Source: Veillonella denticariosi JCM 15641 (GTDB lineage: Bacteria > Bacillota > Negativicutes > Veillonellales > Veillonellaceae). Taken from it: a stretch of DNA of 64,000 nucleotides. Where the stretch lies: the NCBI RefSeq assembly GCF_002959855.1, contig NZ_PPDB01000003.1:124001-188000 (forward strand). The letters are read 5' to 3'. A program made the position numbers and the translations under genes. The notes beneath the pieces are model-generated. The model did no database searches and was not told where the DNA came from. It was given only the letters and a program-made list of their open reading frames with translations. Below, piece after piece: positions 24,955-35,935 of the stretch. Numbering within the stretch: position 1 is the stretch's first letter; each line of letters begins with the position of its first letter.

Positions 24955-26853
24955 TCAGAACCAATGAGACAAATCAAATTCTTCACCGATAGTTGCTTTC
25001 ACATGAGCGCGTCCCAAATAAAGACCTAATAAAGTCAAGCTGATGGACGACATCGGAGTATTATCAAATACATCCGCCAAATCGAGAAGTACCGGTGAAA
25101 TATCATCCATGATATCGCGCGCTTCCTGCCCTGCAAATGCGGTAGGCTTACTCTTCATAAGAGCGATCAGATCGCGCTGTACCATGAAGTTAGAAATACG
25201 CGTTTCTCTAAAGAATCGCGGTGCCATCGCTTCATCAACAAGGGCCAATTTATACAGATTGGAATTCAAGCTGCGCACCACATACCGCGGATCAACACCA
25301 TGCCCGTCCGTAGCTCGGAACAATTCCTCCTTGGTAAAACCGCGATAGTTAAATACAAACGGATACGAGTTCGACAACACCTGAGCCAATGTAATCGGTT
25401 CACGTTCCTCCTGCGTACAGCGGAGATACTCCAGCTGACGATAAAACGACGGATTTTGAGGCAAATCGGAAATAAACGGCTCAATATATTTTTCCACATA
25501 ATGTTGAAAGTGAATGAGCCCATAGTTATTTGAATTACGAGAATACTGTAACAGCAAAGTTAAGGCCATCACCTGAAAGTGCCCCAATGTCATATGCGGT
25601 AACACGCGCAACGCATCAAATGCCACTAAATAAGGTGTGCTAGACTTCGGAGACTGTACCACATCGAGGAACGCACCCAATGCGGCGGATTTCATCCACT
25701 CCGTCGTCGTACCCGCATAGGCTTTCTGCATACTCATCAACGCCTCTTGAATGACGATATTATCCAATAATACATTGACCTCCGCCACAGTTGTAACGTT
25801 GAGAGCCGCCAATGCATCCCGTGTGATAGATTCAACATACTGATGCGTGTCACCCGACAAAACACCAAAGGCATGAGTAAAAGGAGCCATCGCCATTTCA
25901 AGATACTTATCTTCGTAATCTATTTGCGGTACAGCATGAGAGGATGACTCTTCATGTAACCGTTCAGTAGCAGCCAGCTGCTCATTGATTTCCGCAGCAT
26001 CAAAGAGGCGTGTTTCTTCCAAGGCGGATAACGCCTGAGGTGCGGCCTGTTCCTGATCATTCCGCTTTTCTTTTATAACGCCGCCGATCATCTGTGTGGA
26101 GTCAATAGCTTCCTCTTTATCCGCCGCAAGGGCTTCCAGGGATTCACCCATGGCAATCGTATCCTCAACACCTTCAGATTGCTGACGCATTTCATCCGTA
26201 ACAGCATCAAGAATAATTGTATCTGATGTAGCCTGCAAATTCGGTACAACCGACTGTTCCGGGGAATCAGCTGCATCCTGTGTATCAGGCACATCTGATG
26301 TAGCCGATGTATCCTCACGCTCCGGATCACCTAGTTTTAATGATGTTTTATAAGCGACATACTCATCAGGAATCAAATCGCTTTCACGAGAATCCACAAG
26401 GGCAAGAGCATATTCATTTTGAGGTTGTGTATCCTGAGCCAACGCCTCTTGATTGTCGTCTACATTAAATTGTTGATTTTGAGGGGACGGAACGCGAGAA
26501 TACTCATCTTGATATCCGTCTGCATTATGACTGTCGCTATGAAACGACGTATCCTGCAAAGACTCATGTTGATACGTATCTACACCGGAACCATTATTTT
26601 GAAGCGGAATATCATACTGAGGTTCACGCTGATAAGAATCCGCACCGGGTTCCTTATTTAAAAATGGTATTTCCGGATATGCATTACTGCCATGACCTGT
26701 ATCCGTATTATGCCGCGTATGACGAACACGTGTGTCGCGCTTCGTATCACGTGTTTGACTTTTACCATCACCACGATTAAATACGGCGTAACAAACCGCA
26801 AAAAAGCCCAATGCCACAATGGTCAAAACAAAATAAGGTACTACGCTTGACAT
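24955..26853 (-). CDS. Membrane-anchored protein with long disordered linker and helical C-terminal domain, unknown function
   Basis: 632 residues. One N-terminal membrane span (about 4-25) is followed by a very polar, probably disordered region (about 28-320) and a folded, mainly helical C-terminal domain (about 325-632, ending DLSHWF). Within the linker four degenerate 20-residue units occur (about 70-150), each with a pattern like (G/N)-(A/V)-D-x-x-Q. It resembles proteins annotated as the LPO_1073/Vpar_1526 family; that link is from memory and unverified. No catalytic motif is recognised. The gene ends near a shared terminator and is 10 bases downstream of the YwlG-family gene, so the two are co-transcribed. 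Confidence 0.7.
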   Translation of the reverse strand: MSSVVPYFVLTIVALGFFAVCYAVFNRGDGKSQTRDTKRDTRVRHTRHNTDTGHGSNAYPEIPFLNKEPGADSYQREPQYDIPLQNNGSGVDTYQHESLQDTSFHSDSHNADGYQDEYSRVPSPQNQQFNVDDNQEALAQDTQPQNEYALALVDSRESDLIPDEYVAYKTSLKLGDPEREDTSATSDVPDTQDAADSPEQSVVPNLQATSDTIILDAVTDEMRQQSEGVEDTIAMGESLEALAADKEEAIDSTQMIGGVIKEKRNDQEQAAPQALSALEETRLFDAAEINEQLAATERLHEESSSHAVPQIDYEDKYLEMAMAPFTHAFGVLSGDTHQYVESITRDALAALNVTTVAEVNVLLDNIVIQEALMSMQKAYAGTTTEWMKSAALGAFLDVVQSPKSSTPYLVAFDALRVLPHMTLGHFQVMALTLLLQYSRNSNNYGLIHFQHYVEKYIEPFISDLPQNPSFYRQLEYLRCTQEEREPITLAQVLSNSYPFVFNYRGFTKEELFRATDGHGVDPRYVVRSLNSNLYKLALVDEAMAPRFFRETRISNFMVQRDLIALMKSKPTAFAGQEARDIMDDISPVLLDLADVFDNTPMSSISLTLLGLYLGRAHVKATIGEEFDLSHWF

Positions 26854-26863
26854 AACTCTCCCC

Positions 26864-27415
26864 CTACATCAACGTTTCATTATATACAGCACGTCCGCCC
26901 CCAATGCTCTTAGGACGAACACGACACGCGGTCACATGAGCGGAACCGATCTCCTTAATACTGAGACGCACCGGCACTGTCACATGTTTCATATGCATAC
27001 CGATAAAAGTATCGCCAATATCTATACCGGCATCGGCGTTAATAAACTCGACCACCACAGGATTTGTGAACTGTTCATAGGCCCTTACCGCCATAGCACC
27101 GCCGGCATGCAGCTGAGGAACCACATTCACCTCTTCCTCCCATGTAACGGCTCCACGCTCCATCACCAGAGCGCGATTAATATGCTCACAACATTGAACC
27201 GCTAAATTAAGCCCACGAGCCTTAACGGCATCATATATTTCATCAAATACGGCATGAGCCACATCGACGTGGGAATCAGTGCCTATTTTTTTACCCATAA
27301 TTTCACTGGTGGAGCAACCGACAACAAATAATTGCCCCGCATGAATTTTTGCTAAATCTAATAACTCAATCATCGCCACACGGACAGACTGACGGATATC
27401 TTCTAAGGAACTCAT
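26864..27415 (-). CDS. YwlG/UPF0340 (TIGR01440) family protein
   Basis: 183 residues. The conserved family motif GCSTSEIMGKKIG lies near residues 33-45 and CCEHINRAL near 75-83, with the C-terminal GIHMKHV-like segment (IGMHMKHVTVPVR). The family is widespread in Firmicutes and of unknown biochemical role. It is the first gene of a two-gene unit with the anchored protein downstream. Confidence 0.85.
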   Translation of the reverse strand: MSSLEDIRQSVRVAMIELLDLAKIHAGQLFVVGCSTSEIMGKKIGTDSHVDVAHAVFDEIYDAVKARGLNLAVQCCEHINRALVMERGAVTWEEEVNVVPQLHAGGAMAVRAYEQFTNPVVVEFINADAGIDIGDTFIGMHMKHVTVPVRLSIKEIGSAHVTACRVRPKSIGGGRAVYNETLM

Positions 27416-27583
27416 ATCATCGCCTCACTCGATAATGAATATATAAAATCTATAATGTATGTTATCACAAAATCGATAGATTCGATAGACTATACTCTAC
27501 ACATTTGAGGTGAACATCGCATGATAATACCGTATAAATCTTGAAAGTATCGCCCTAAACCGCCGGAGACATTTAAAGGCAAC

Positions 27584-27614
27584 AAAAAAGAGGCTCGCTA
27601 AAGCAAGCCTCTTT
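27584..27614 (-). terminator. Terminator of the fumarase operon
   Basis: GAGGCTTGC-TTTA-GCGAGCCTC followed by six T residues (minus reading), about 20 bases after the beta subunit gene. Confidence 0.9.
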
Positions 27615-27634
27615 CAATCGCTCAGTGGCGACGA

Positions 27635-28195
27635 TTAGATTTTTCTGTAAGGTTTTTGACCTAATTCGTAGAAGTTGTTACCTTCAGTATCGCCGACTAC
27701 GATGCAAGGGAAATCTTCAACAGTCAATTCAGCCAAAGCTTCTGGACCAAGTTCACCATAAGCAAGTACTTCGTATTTTTTGATGGATTTTGCAATCAAT
27801 GCTGCAGCGCCACCCACTGCTGCGAAGTATGTGCAACCGTTTTTCTTCATAGATTCAACTACTTCCGGTTTACGGGAACCTTTACCGATCATGCCTTTGA
27901 TACCTTGATCAAGCATGGTCGGTGTGTAAGCATCCATACGACCGGAAGTTGTAGGACCAGCGGAACCGATTGGATCACCAGGTTTTGCAGGTGTTGGTCC
28001 AAGATAATAAACGAATTTATTCGTCCAGTCGATTGGCAATTTTTCACCACGCGCTAAAGCTTCAGTCATAACTTTATGAGCAGCATCACGAGCGGAGTAA
28101 ATTTTACCGGTGATAAGAACGCTATCACCAACTTTTAATTTGCGGGAAAACTCTTCATTATATTCTTCAGTATTAATGCGAATTGATTCAGCCAT
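27635..28195 (-). CDS. fumB: Fumarate hydratase (class I), beta subunit
   Basis: 186 residues, the C-terminal-domain subunit of the two-subunit Fe-S fumarase/tartrate dehydratase family. GPTTSGRMDAYTP and GKGS lie near residues 81-107, forming part of the substrate site; AVGGAAALIAKSIK follows. It pairs with the alpha subunit 19 bases upstream to hydrate fumarate to malate. L-tartrate dehydratase is the main alternative, but fumarate-centred metabolism favours fumarase. Confidence 0.88.
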   Translation of the reverse strand: MAESIRINTEEYNEEFSRKLKVGDSVLITGKIYSARDAAHKVMTEALARGEKLPIDWTNKFVYYLGPTPAKPGDPIGSAGPTTSGRMDAYTPTMLDQGIKGMIGKGSRKPEVVESMKKNGCTYFAAVGGAAALIAKSIKKYEVLAYGELGPEALAELTVEDFPCIVVGDTEGNNFYELGQKPYRKI

Positions 28196-28214
28196 TGTTT
28201 TTACCTCCTATCGA

Positions 28215-29057
28215 TTAAAGTACTACGTGAGCATGACGAGCAGCATGGCACATGATAGTAACTGCAACAGGAAGACCTGCGATATGAGTTGCGCCCCATT
28301 CGATGTTTACACCGATACAAGTTGTAGTGCCGCCCAATTGTGGTCCGATACCGGTCTTGTTAACCATTTCCATGATTTCTTTTTCCAATTTCGCATAGTC
28401 TGCATCTTTATGAGGTACGCTAATGTCACGAAGCAATGCTTTTTTGGACATAACAGCTGCCTGGTCCATAGTACCGCCAATACCTATACCGAGTACGATT
28501 GGAGGGCATGGGTTAGGACCTGCATGTTTTACGATTTCAAGAACTGCATTTTTAACGCCTTCCACGCCATCAGCAGGTACGAGCATAGCTACATCGGATT
28601 TATTTTCAGAACCGAAACCTTTTAACTCTATTTGAATATCTACTTTATCGCCAGGAACGATTTCAGTGTAGATAATAGCAGGTGTGTTATTTTGTGTATT
28701 TTTGCGGTTGAACAACGGTTCAGCTACAACGGATTTACGAAGGTAACCTTCAACATAACCGGCTGCAACACCGGCATTGATAGCTTCTGTAAGATCTCCG
28801 CCAACAAAATGTACGTCTTGACCAACTTTTAAGAATACCATTGTCATACCGGTATCTTGGCAGTAAGGACGATCTTCAGCATCGGCAATTTCTGCATTTT
28901 TGATGATTTGATCGAGAACGATACAACCTACCGGAGACTCTTCTGTTTCACGGCCTTTTTTCAAACCTTCATAGATGTCTTTTGGCAAGTGGTAAGCTGC
29001 GTCCATACACATTTGACGGACTGTTTTTGTGATTTCAGATACTTGAATCTCGCGCAA
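28215..29057 (-). CDS. fumA: Fumarate hydratase (class I), alpha subunit
   Basis: 280 residues carrying the [4Fe-4S] cluster. Likely ligands are the cysteines in RPYCQDTG, GPNPCPP and GGTTTCIGVN. The start is TTG at 29057 with GGAGGG six bases upstream; no ATG fits as well. First gene of the fumAB operon, behind a 700-base gap with a candidate promoter and inverted repeats. Oxygen-sensitive enzyme, apt for an anaerobe. Tartrate dehydratase alpha is an alternative. Confidence 0.88.
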   Translation of the reverse strand: MREIQVSEITKTVRQMCMDAAYHLPKDIYEGLKKGRETEESPVGCIVLDQIIKNAEIADAEDRPYCQDTGMTMVFLKVGQDVHFVGGDLTEAINAGVAAGYVEGYLRKSVVAEPLFNRKNTQNNTPAIIYTEIVPGDKVDIQIELKGFGSENKSDVAMLVPADGVEGVKNAVLEIVKHAGPNPCPPIVLGIGIGGTMDQAAVMSKKALLRDISVPHKDADYAKLEKEIMEMVNKTGIGPQLGGTTTCIGVNIEWGATHIAGLPVAVTIMCHAARHAHVVL

Positions 29058-29120
29058 GATAATCCCTCCTCAGGAAAATAGTTGAATATTAATTCTAATA
29101 CCGATGAGATGAATTACATT

Positions 29121-29162
29121 TCTCAAGCATATGAGAGAATATCCATCTCAAACCGATTGAGA
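29121..29162. promoter_or_regulatory. Inverted repeats TCTCA-N6/7-TGAGA downstream of the fumA promoter
   Basis: TCTCA-N6-TGAGA (29121-29136) and TCTCA-N7-TGAGA (29146-29162) lie between the predicted transcription start and fumA. A third pair with N16 spacing lies upstream of the -35 (29227-29252). They could be operators or leader stems. Confidence 0.45.
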
Positions 29163-29178
29163 TTAACTCTATACATAA

Positions 29179-29207
29179 ATCGTAGCACACAATATAGGGG
29201 GATTCAA
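29179..29207 (-). promoter_or_regulatory. Candidate fumA promoter
   Basis: TTGAAT (29202-29207), 17 bases, TACGAT (29179-29184) on the minus strand. Predicted leader about 115 nt. Confidence 0.5.
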
Positions 29208-29253
29208 CGCCCCACCTATACAGTTTTCTCAATGCTTTTCAATGTTTTGAGAA

Positions 29254-29759
29254 TTATTTTCACGCATAATTCTACATATATTAAGGCCCTTCTGCGAGTA
29301 TTTTTTCATGATTTATTCCATAATCATTCTATTTTATAGGTGTGATAAAAGTCATACATATACAGCAGTCTTCCCGCTCTATAGAATGCTTTATATAAAA
29401 TTTTTAAAACCTATACAATATCTTCTAAAAACCTTGTGAAAGCAGTCTATATCTAATAAGATAAATACACTAATTATATTAATTGATATTATCTTTCAAC
29501 AACTTTGATTAAACTTTTTAATCTTGCATATCTATACCGATTATCTTCAATATAGATATATTGCTAACTCTTACCTATATTCCTATTATAAAACACCGAC
29601 AATCCCAGTAAATAACTGTATGTTCTCCTCTTAATAAGTTTTATAAAAATTACTAATTAACTCATCACTTTTTTGTTATGAGTTATATAATTCATAATGT
29701 TATGTCTTTTAGTCATATCATTTAACACGAAATTTGGCGACTTTAGCCGAAAAAAATGC
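29254..29759. other. AT-rich gap with no recognised gene
   Basis: About 500 bases between the fumA control region and the tRNA promoter. It is strongly AT-rich with many short direct and inverted A/T motifs. Short open frames exist but none has a plausible start or composition. Nothing else is recognised. Confidence 0.6.
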
Positions 29760-29788
29760 TTGCTTTTATAATAAATCTAACATATAAT
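29760..29788 (+). promoter_or_regulatory. tRNA operon promoter
   Basis: TTGCTT (29760-29765), 17 bases, TATAAT (29783-29788), placing the transcript start about 8 bases before tRNA-Asn. Confidence 0.75.
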
Positions 29789-29802
29789 AACAAACGTACC
29801 AT

Positions 29803-29878
29803 TCCTCGATAGCTCAGTCGGTAGAGCAATCGGCTGTTAACCGATCGGTCGTAGGTTCGAGTCCTACTCGGGGAGCCA
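29803..29878 (+). tRNA. tRNA-Asn(GTT)
   Basis: 76 bases; acceptor TCCTCGA/TCGGGGA, anticodon loop CTGTTAA, CCA encoded. First of three tRNAs; GTT is a queuosine-type anticodon. Confidence 0.94.
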
Positions 29879-29883
29879 CTTTT

Positions 29884-29958
29884 GGCCCGTTGGTCAAGCG
29901 GTTAAGACACCGCCCTTTCACGGCGGTATCCCGGGTTCGATTCCCGGACGGGTCACCA
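29884..29958 (+). tRNA. tRNA-Glu(TTC)
   Basis: 75 bases; acceptor GGCCCGT/ACGGGTC, anticodon loop CTTTCAC in a GC-rich stem (CCGCC/GGCGG), CCA encoded. Confidence 0.94.
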
Positions 29959-29962
29959 ACAT

Positions 29963-30038
<76 letters not shown>

Positions 30039-30042
30039 GCTA

Positions 30043-30072
30043 AAGAAGCAAGCTCAAGGCTTGCTTCTTTTT
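30043..30072 (+). terminator. Terminator of the tRNA-Asn-Glu-Val operon
   Basis: AAGAAGCAAGC / GCTTGCTTCTT hairpin ending in a T run, five bases after tRNA-Val. Confidence 0.9.
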
Positions 30073-30141
30073 TATTACACTATGATATAATAGTTATTAA
30101 TATCAACCTTTCATATTGTTATTTAAATTCGTGGAGGAATC

Positions 30142-31017
30142 ATGACACATAGATTTAAAGGCTTTATTCATCCATTACTCATCCTAGGCGCTGTGGCAGT
30201 TATTTCAGCTGCGAGCATTGCCCAGGCGGCAACAATCCAATCTGAAACATCAGTTCAAGCAAGGGAACAACACCCTATACTGTCCGCTTCAACTCAAAAG
30301 GCTTCTATAGCACCGTATGATGCGAATGTAATAAACCAGATACCAACTGCTGCCGGTAATGCCAGTGCACAGGACAAAGCGACTATCAACGATTCCACAG
30401 CAAATTATGACGGTCACCTAAAAAATTTCCCGAGCCGAAAGGTGACCATCGTTGTTCCCGCCACATTGAAAAATGAAAAAACCGCTCAATTCGGTCAATA
30501 TATGACGGAACGCGTATCAAGCCTATTAAAATATCCATATTATGATACGACCATCGTCAGCACAAATACGCCGACTGCAAATATTTCGGCTACCGATTTA
30601 ACTCAAATTGCGGCGGCGCAAAATTCCAATATCGTAATCATGCCGGTTCCGATTCAGGATACATATGTCCAGTTAAACTCCATCAATAAAATTCCCCCAG
30701 CCGATAACGATGAAATCTACATCACTGCAAAGGTAAGCGGGCTTTTATACTACTATGATATAAATGACAAAATAGTTCATACGGTACGTAGCGGCTTCAA
30801 TCAAACGGACGACACATTGACTATGCCAACGCATAAAATGATTTGGAACAAGGTTGTATCCATGTTGCTCGATCAATTACCATACAAGCGAATCCCGACG
30901 GACCAAGACCGCTATCAGGCGCCCGGCGTCAATGCGGAATCACCGGTAGTGCTGGACTTTCAAGTTGAACAACCTAAAAATACGGCATATTCCCTCAAAG
31001 GGGTCAGCGTATTATAA
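30142..31017 (+). CDS. Secreted protein of unknown function
   Basis: 291 residues with a clear signal peptide (about 1-29, cleavage after AQA before ATIQ). The mature protein starts with a polar low-complexity stretch (about 30-95) and then a folded domain beginning RKVTIVVPATLKNEKTAQFGQYM. Blocks NIVIMPVPIQDTYV and KVSGLLYYYDINDKIVHTVRSGF suggest an alternating alpha/beta fold. No family recognised. Exported to periplasm or envelope. GGAGG precedes the ATG. Single gene between tRNAs and the ATP synthase operon, closed by its own terminator. Confidence 0.7.
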   Translation: MTHRFKGFIHPLLILGAVAVISAASIAQAATIQSETSVQAREQHPILSASTQKASIAPYDANVINQIPTAAGNASAQDKATINDSTANYDGHLKNFPSRKVTIVVPATLKNEKTAQFGQYMTERVSSLLKYPYYDTTIVSTNTPTANISATDLTQIAAAQNSNIVIMPVPIQDTYVQLNSINKIPPADNDEIYITAKVSGLLYYYDINDKIVHTVRSGFNQTDDTLTMPTHKMIWNKVVSMLLDQLPYKRIPTDQDRYQAPGVNAESPVVLDFQVEQPKNTAYSLKGVSVL

Positions 31018-31035
31018 AATCGCATAATACATAAC

Positions 31036-31064
31036 AAAGGGCTAACCGATTGGTTAGCCCTTTT
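31036..31064. terminator. Bidirectional terminator
   Basis: AAAGGGCTAACC / GGTTAGCCCTTT hairpin between the secreted protein gene and the convergent atp operon. A second stem TATAGGACA / TGTCCTATA (31070-31100) lies between it and atpC. Confidence 0.85.
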
Positions 31065-31112
31065 AGAGTTATAGGACAAAACAACACGTTCTGTCCTATA
31101 AGCCCTCTTTTA

Positions 31113-31520
31113 TTATATTTGTTTTGTTACATGTAGTCGCAACAGCGCCCGTTTCAGAGCAGCCTGCGCCCGTTCCACATCAATATCCGGTGTCGGATGG
31201 GACAGACGACCTTCGGCACGCTCTTTCGCACGCCGAGCACGTTCAATATCAATCACGTCCGGATCTTGACAATCAGGCGTTACGATATTCACCTTGTTAT
31301 GTTCGATTTCACAGAAACCGCCGAATACGGCATATTCCTTTGATGTACCGCCGGGCTCATCAATGCGTAACGGGGCCACATCTAAAGCGATAATCATGGG
31401 TGCATGATTGGGTAATATCCCGAAGCTTCCGTCGATAGCACGGCCCACAAAGAATGTAGACTGTCCATCATATACAACCGAATCAGGCGTAATAATCTGT
31501 AGGGTCATAGGTTCCGCCAT
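31113..31520 (-). CDS. atpC: ATP synthase epsilon subunit
   Basis: 135 residues; central-stalk subunit of F1. N-terminal beta sandwich (LQIITPDSVVYDG, GSFGILPNHAPMI, AVFGGFCEIEHNKVNIV) and a C-terminal helical hairpin rich in Arg/Ala (ARRAKERAEGRL). Last gene of the atp operon. Confidence 0.95.
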   Translation of the reverse strand: MAEPMTLQIITPDSVVYDGQSTFFVGRAIDGSFGILPNHAPMIIALDVAPLRIDEPGGTSKEYAVFGGFCEIEHNKVNIVTPDCQDPDVIDIERARRAKERAEGRLSHPTPDIDVERAQAALKRALLRLHVTKQI

Positions 31521-31523
31521 GGA

Positions 31524-32966
<1,443 letters not shown>

Positions 32967-33821
32967 CTATTGCAAGGCGTTAGCGCCGCCAACAATTTCA
33001 GAAATTTCATTTGTAATACTGGATTGACGTAACTTATTATATTCAAGCCCTAGGGAATCAATGAGTTCCCCCGCATTATCCGTTGCGGATGTCATGGCCG
33101 TCATACGAGCGCCCAGTTCACTGGCAGCGGATTGCAACAATCCATTATATACGGTAATTTCTAAATACTTCGGCAATAGCGCTTCCAAAACGGATACAGC
33201 GGACGGCATAAAATCATATTCCTCGCCCTGTACCTCGTCTTGCGGCTGCTCAATCGGCAACAAACGTTCAGCCTGTGCAATTTGCGTCATAGAATTTACA
33301 AACCGTGTATAAATCATGATGACTTCGTCTACTTCATGACGTTCGTATAGTGAAAGCGCCTCATTCATAATAGCGCGCGCATGTTCATAGGATGGCTTGT
33401 CGGAAAATCCGCTAAAGGATTTATCGATATGGATACTTCTGGATTTCATGCTGTCCCGAGGTTTTCGCCCCACCGTGATGACACGGTACGCTTCCGGGCT
33501 TTTACCGTGAAGCTGCTCCATAGCAAACTTCAACACATTCGACGAGAACGCTCCGGCAAGGCCTTTATCGGCGCCTACTACAATATAACAGGTTCTCTCT
33601 ACGGAGCGTACCTCCAAGAGAGGGCTTTCAAAACCTTCCAAGTCACTATTCGACATATGACGCAAGATTTGCCCAACCTTCTCCGCATAGGGACGGGTTG
33701 CTTCCGCCTTTGTCTGAGCCTTACGGAGTCGAGCTGACGCTACCATCTTCATCGCTTTTGTAATTTGTTGCGTATTGGTAACACTTTTTATGCGCTTTCG
33801 CAAATCTTGTGCACTAGCCAT
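32967..33821 (-). CDS. atpG: ATP synthase gamma subunit
   Basis: 284 residues; the rotor shaft. The N-terminal coiled-coil helix MASAQDLRKRIKSVTNTQQITKAMKMVA (read in parts) and the C-terminal ARMTAMTSATDNAGELI...NKLRQSSITNEI are diagnostic. Between atpA and atpD as usual. Confidence 0.96.
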   Translation of the reverse strand: MASAQDLRKRIKSVTNTQQITKAMKMVASARLRKAQTKAEATRPYAEKVGQILRHMSNSDLEGFESPLLEVRSVERTCYIVVGADKGLAGAFSSNVLKFAMEQLHGKSPEAYRVITVGRKPRDSMKSRSIHIDKSFSGFSDKPSYEHARAIMNEALSLYERHEVDEVIMIYTRFVNSMTQIAQAERLLPIEQPQDEVQGEEYDFMPSAVSVLEALLPKYLEITVYNGLLQSAASELGARMTAMTSATDNAGELIDSLGLEYNKLRQSSITNEISEIVGGANALQ

Positions 33822-33824
33822 ACA

Positions 33825-35363
33825 TTACGCCTCCTTATGAGACACTAACATATGAGTAGAGCCAAATGCTTCCACACATTCCGGAATTGCTTGCTTCAAT
33901 AGGTTTTCTGTTTCTTCCTCTAATTTCTTAGACGTATCGATATTGCTGATAATTTCAGGATAATTAGCTTTCACATAGCGCAATAATTCCGCCTCGAACG
34001 CCAATACATCATCAACCTGAATAGATGATAAATATCCCTTTGTACCTGCATATAAACAGATAACCATTTCAGCAACGCTCATCGGTTCGTATTGACCCTG
34101 TTTCAACATCTCCGTCAACCGTTCTCCGCGATCGAGCTGAGCACGAGTCGCCGCATCAAGATCGGAACCGAACTGGGCAAATGCCGCAAGTTCACGATAT
34201 TGAGCAAGGTCCAAACGCAATTGACCCGCTACCTGTTTCATCGCTTTAGTCTGTGCACTGCCGCCTACACGGGATACGGACAAACCTACGTCAACGGCAG
34301 GACGAACACCTGAGTAGAACATATCGGTTCCCAAGAATATCTGACCGTCCGTAATGGAAATTACGTTTGTCGGAATATACGCGGATACGTCGCCGGCCTG
34401 CGTTTCAATAATCGGCAATGCCGTAATGGAACCGCCGCCGAGTTCTGGTGAAAGCTTCGCCGCACGTTCCAACAGACGGCTATGTAAGTAGAATACGTCA
34501 CCCGGATATGCCTCACGCCCCGGTGGACGGCGCAATAATAGCGACATAGCACGATATGCAGCCGCCTGTTTTGTTAAGTCATCATATACGCACAATACGT
34601 GTTTGCCTTGATACATGAAGTATTCACCCATGGCAACACCCGCATATGGTGCGATATATTGAAGCGGCGCACCTGTGGATGCACTTGCGGATACTACGAT
34701 AGTGTAATCCATCGCACCGGCTTCTTCTAATTTCTGAACCACGCGCGCAACGGTGGATTCCTTTTGCCCGATGGCTACATAAATACAGATAACGTCCTTG
34801 CCCTTTTGGTTCAAGATTGTATCCAAGGCGATTGCCGTTTTACCGGTACCGCGGTCACCGATGATAAGTTCACGTTGTCCACGGCCGATCGGTACCATCG
34901 AATCAATGGCTTTAAGCCCCGTTTGCAACGGTTCATTTACGGACTGACGATCCGCAATACCCGGTGCAGGATGCTCGATAGGACGACGTTCCGTAGCATG
35001 GATGGTGCCCTTGCCGTCAAGCGGTTGTCCCAATGGATTCACAACGCGACCAATCAAGGCATCCCCTGCCGGAACATCCATAATTTTACCGGTACGACGC
35101 ACTTCATCGCCTTCTTTAATCAGGAAGTCATCACCTAAAAGTACGGCACCGACATTATCCAATTCCAAGTTCAAAACCAAGCCATAAACACCGTGAGGTA
35201 ATTCCAACAACTCACCGGCCATGGCTCTTTCAAGACCATAAATATGGGCGATGCCGTCCCCTATGTCGAGAACTGTACCCACGTCATCGACATTGAGATC
35301 AACATCATAGTCCTGAATTTGCTGTTTGATTATAGCAGTGATTTCTTCAGGCTTCATTTTCAT
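33825..35363 (-). CDS. atpA: ATP synthase alpha subunit
   Basis: 512 residues, non-catalytic nucleotide-binding F1 subunit. P-loop [24 protein letters not shown], and [17 protein letters not shown] are present. Normal length and place between atpH and atpG. Confidence 0.97.
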   Translation of the reverse strand: MKMKPEEITAIIKQQIQDYDVDLNVDDVGTVLDIGDGIAHIYGLERAMAGELLELPHGVYGLVLNLELDNVGAVLLGDDFLIKEGDEVRRTGKIMDVPAGDALIGRVVNPLGQPLDGKGTIHATERRPIEHPAPGIADRQSVNEPLQTGLKAIDSMVPIGRGQRELIIGDRGTGKTAIALDTILNQKGKDVICIYVAIGQKESTVARVVQKLEEAGAMDYTIVVSASASTGAPLQYIAPYAGVAMGEYFMYQGKHVLCVYDDLTKQAAAYRAMSLLLRRPPGREAYPGDVFYLHSRLLERAAKLSPELGGGSITALPIIETQAGDVSAYIPTNVISITDGQIFLGTDMFYSGVRPAVDVGLSVSRVGGSAQTKAMKQVAGQLRLDLAQYRELAAFAQFGSDLDAATRAQLDRGERLTEMLKQGQYEPMSVAEMVICLYAGTKGYLSSIQVDDVLAFEAELLRYVKANYPEIISNIDTSKKLEEETENLLKQAIPECVEAFGSTHMLVSHKEA

Positions 35364-35379
35364 ATATACCCATTCACCC

Positions 35380-35931
35380 CTATCTAATAGAGTTCGTTCG
35401 CAATAAAGATTTTTCTAATTCCTGTAACCGGCGAGATACGGATCCGTCTATACGCTTATCCCCTAATTGGATAACGATACCGCCCATAATGGATGGATCT
35501 TGGCGCACAGATAAAATAACATCTTTCCCTGTTACTTCTCGTAATTTAGCTTGTACAGATGCTTCTACATCAGCTGTGATTGGTTCTGCTACAGTCACAG
35601 TAGCGTCCAAAATGCCACGAGCCTCTCGTGATTTTTGAATAAACGCTGCAATGGCCTGTGCAATATAACGATGGCGCCCGCGTTTAATCATCACATAGAT
35701 AAAGTGTAAAGCAACTTTGTCGATACTAGATTCAAAGATAGAACCAACTAACTTAATCTTTGCATCTTCTGTAACGATTGGATTTTCAAGGAATGAACGA
35801 AGTTCAGACTCTTCCGCCATAACGGACGCTACATAACCTAATTGCTCCTCCATGAGTTCCAAATTATTTTGTTCTTGAACTAATTCAAACATAGCCGAAC
35901 CATATTTATCTGCTACAATTTCTATGCTCAT
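35380..35931 (-). CDS. atpH: ATP synthase delta subunit
   Basis: 183 residues; peripheral-stalk subunit joining b to the top of F1. Typical OSCP-like N-terminal helices and the C-terminal motif [25 protein letters not shown] (read in parts). Four bases from atpF. Confidence 0.95.
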   Translation of the reverse strand: MSIEIVADKYGSAMFELVQEQNNLELMEEQLGYVASVMAEESELRSFLENPIVTEDAKIKLVGSIFESSIDKVALHFIYVMIKRGRHRYIAQAIAAFIQKSREARGILDATVTVAEPITADVEASVQAKLREVTGKDVILSVRQDPSIMGGIVIQLGDKRIDGSVSRRLQELEKSLLRTNSIR

Positions 35932-35935
35932 CGTA

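Noticed and set aside
29082-29339. An 85-codon open frame upstream of fumA
   Set aside because: Composition is typical of AT-rich non-coding DNA, and it covers the fumA promoter and inverted repeats.
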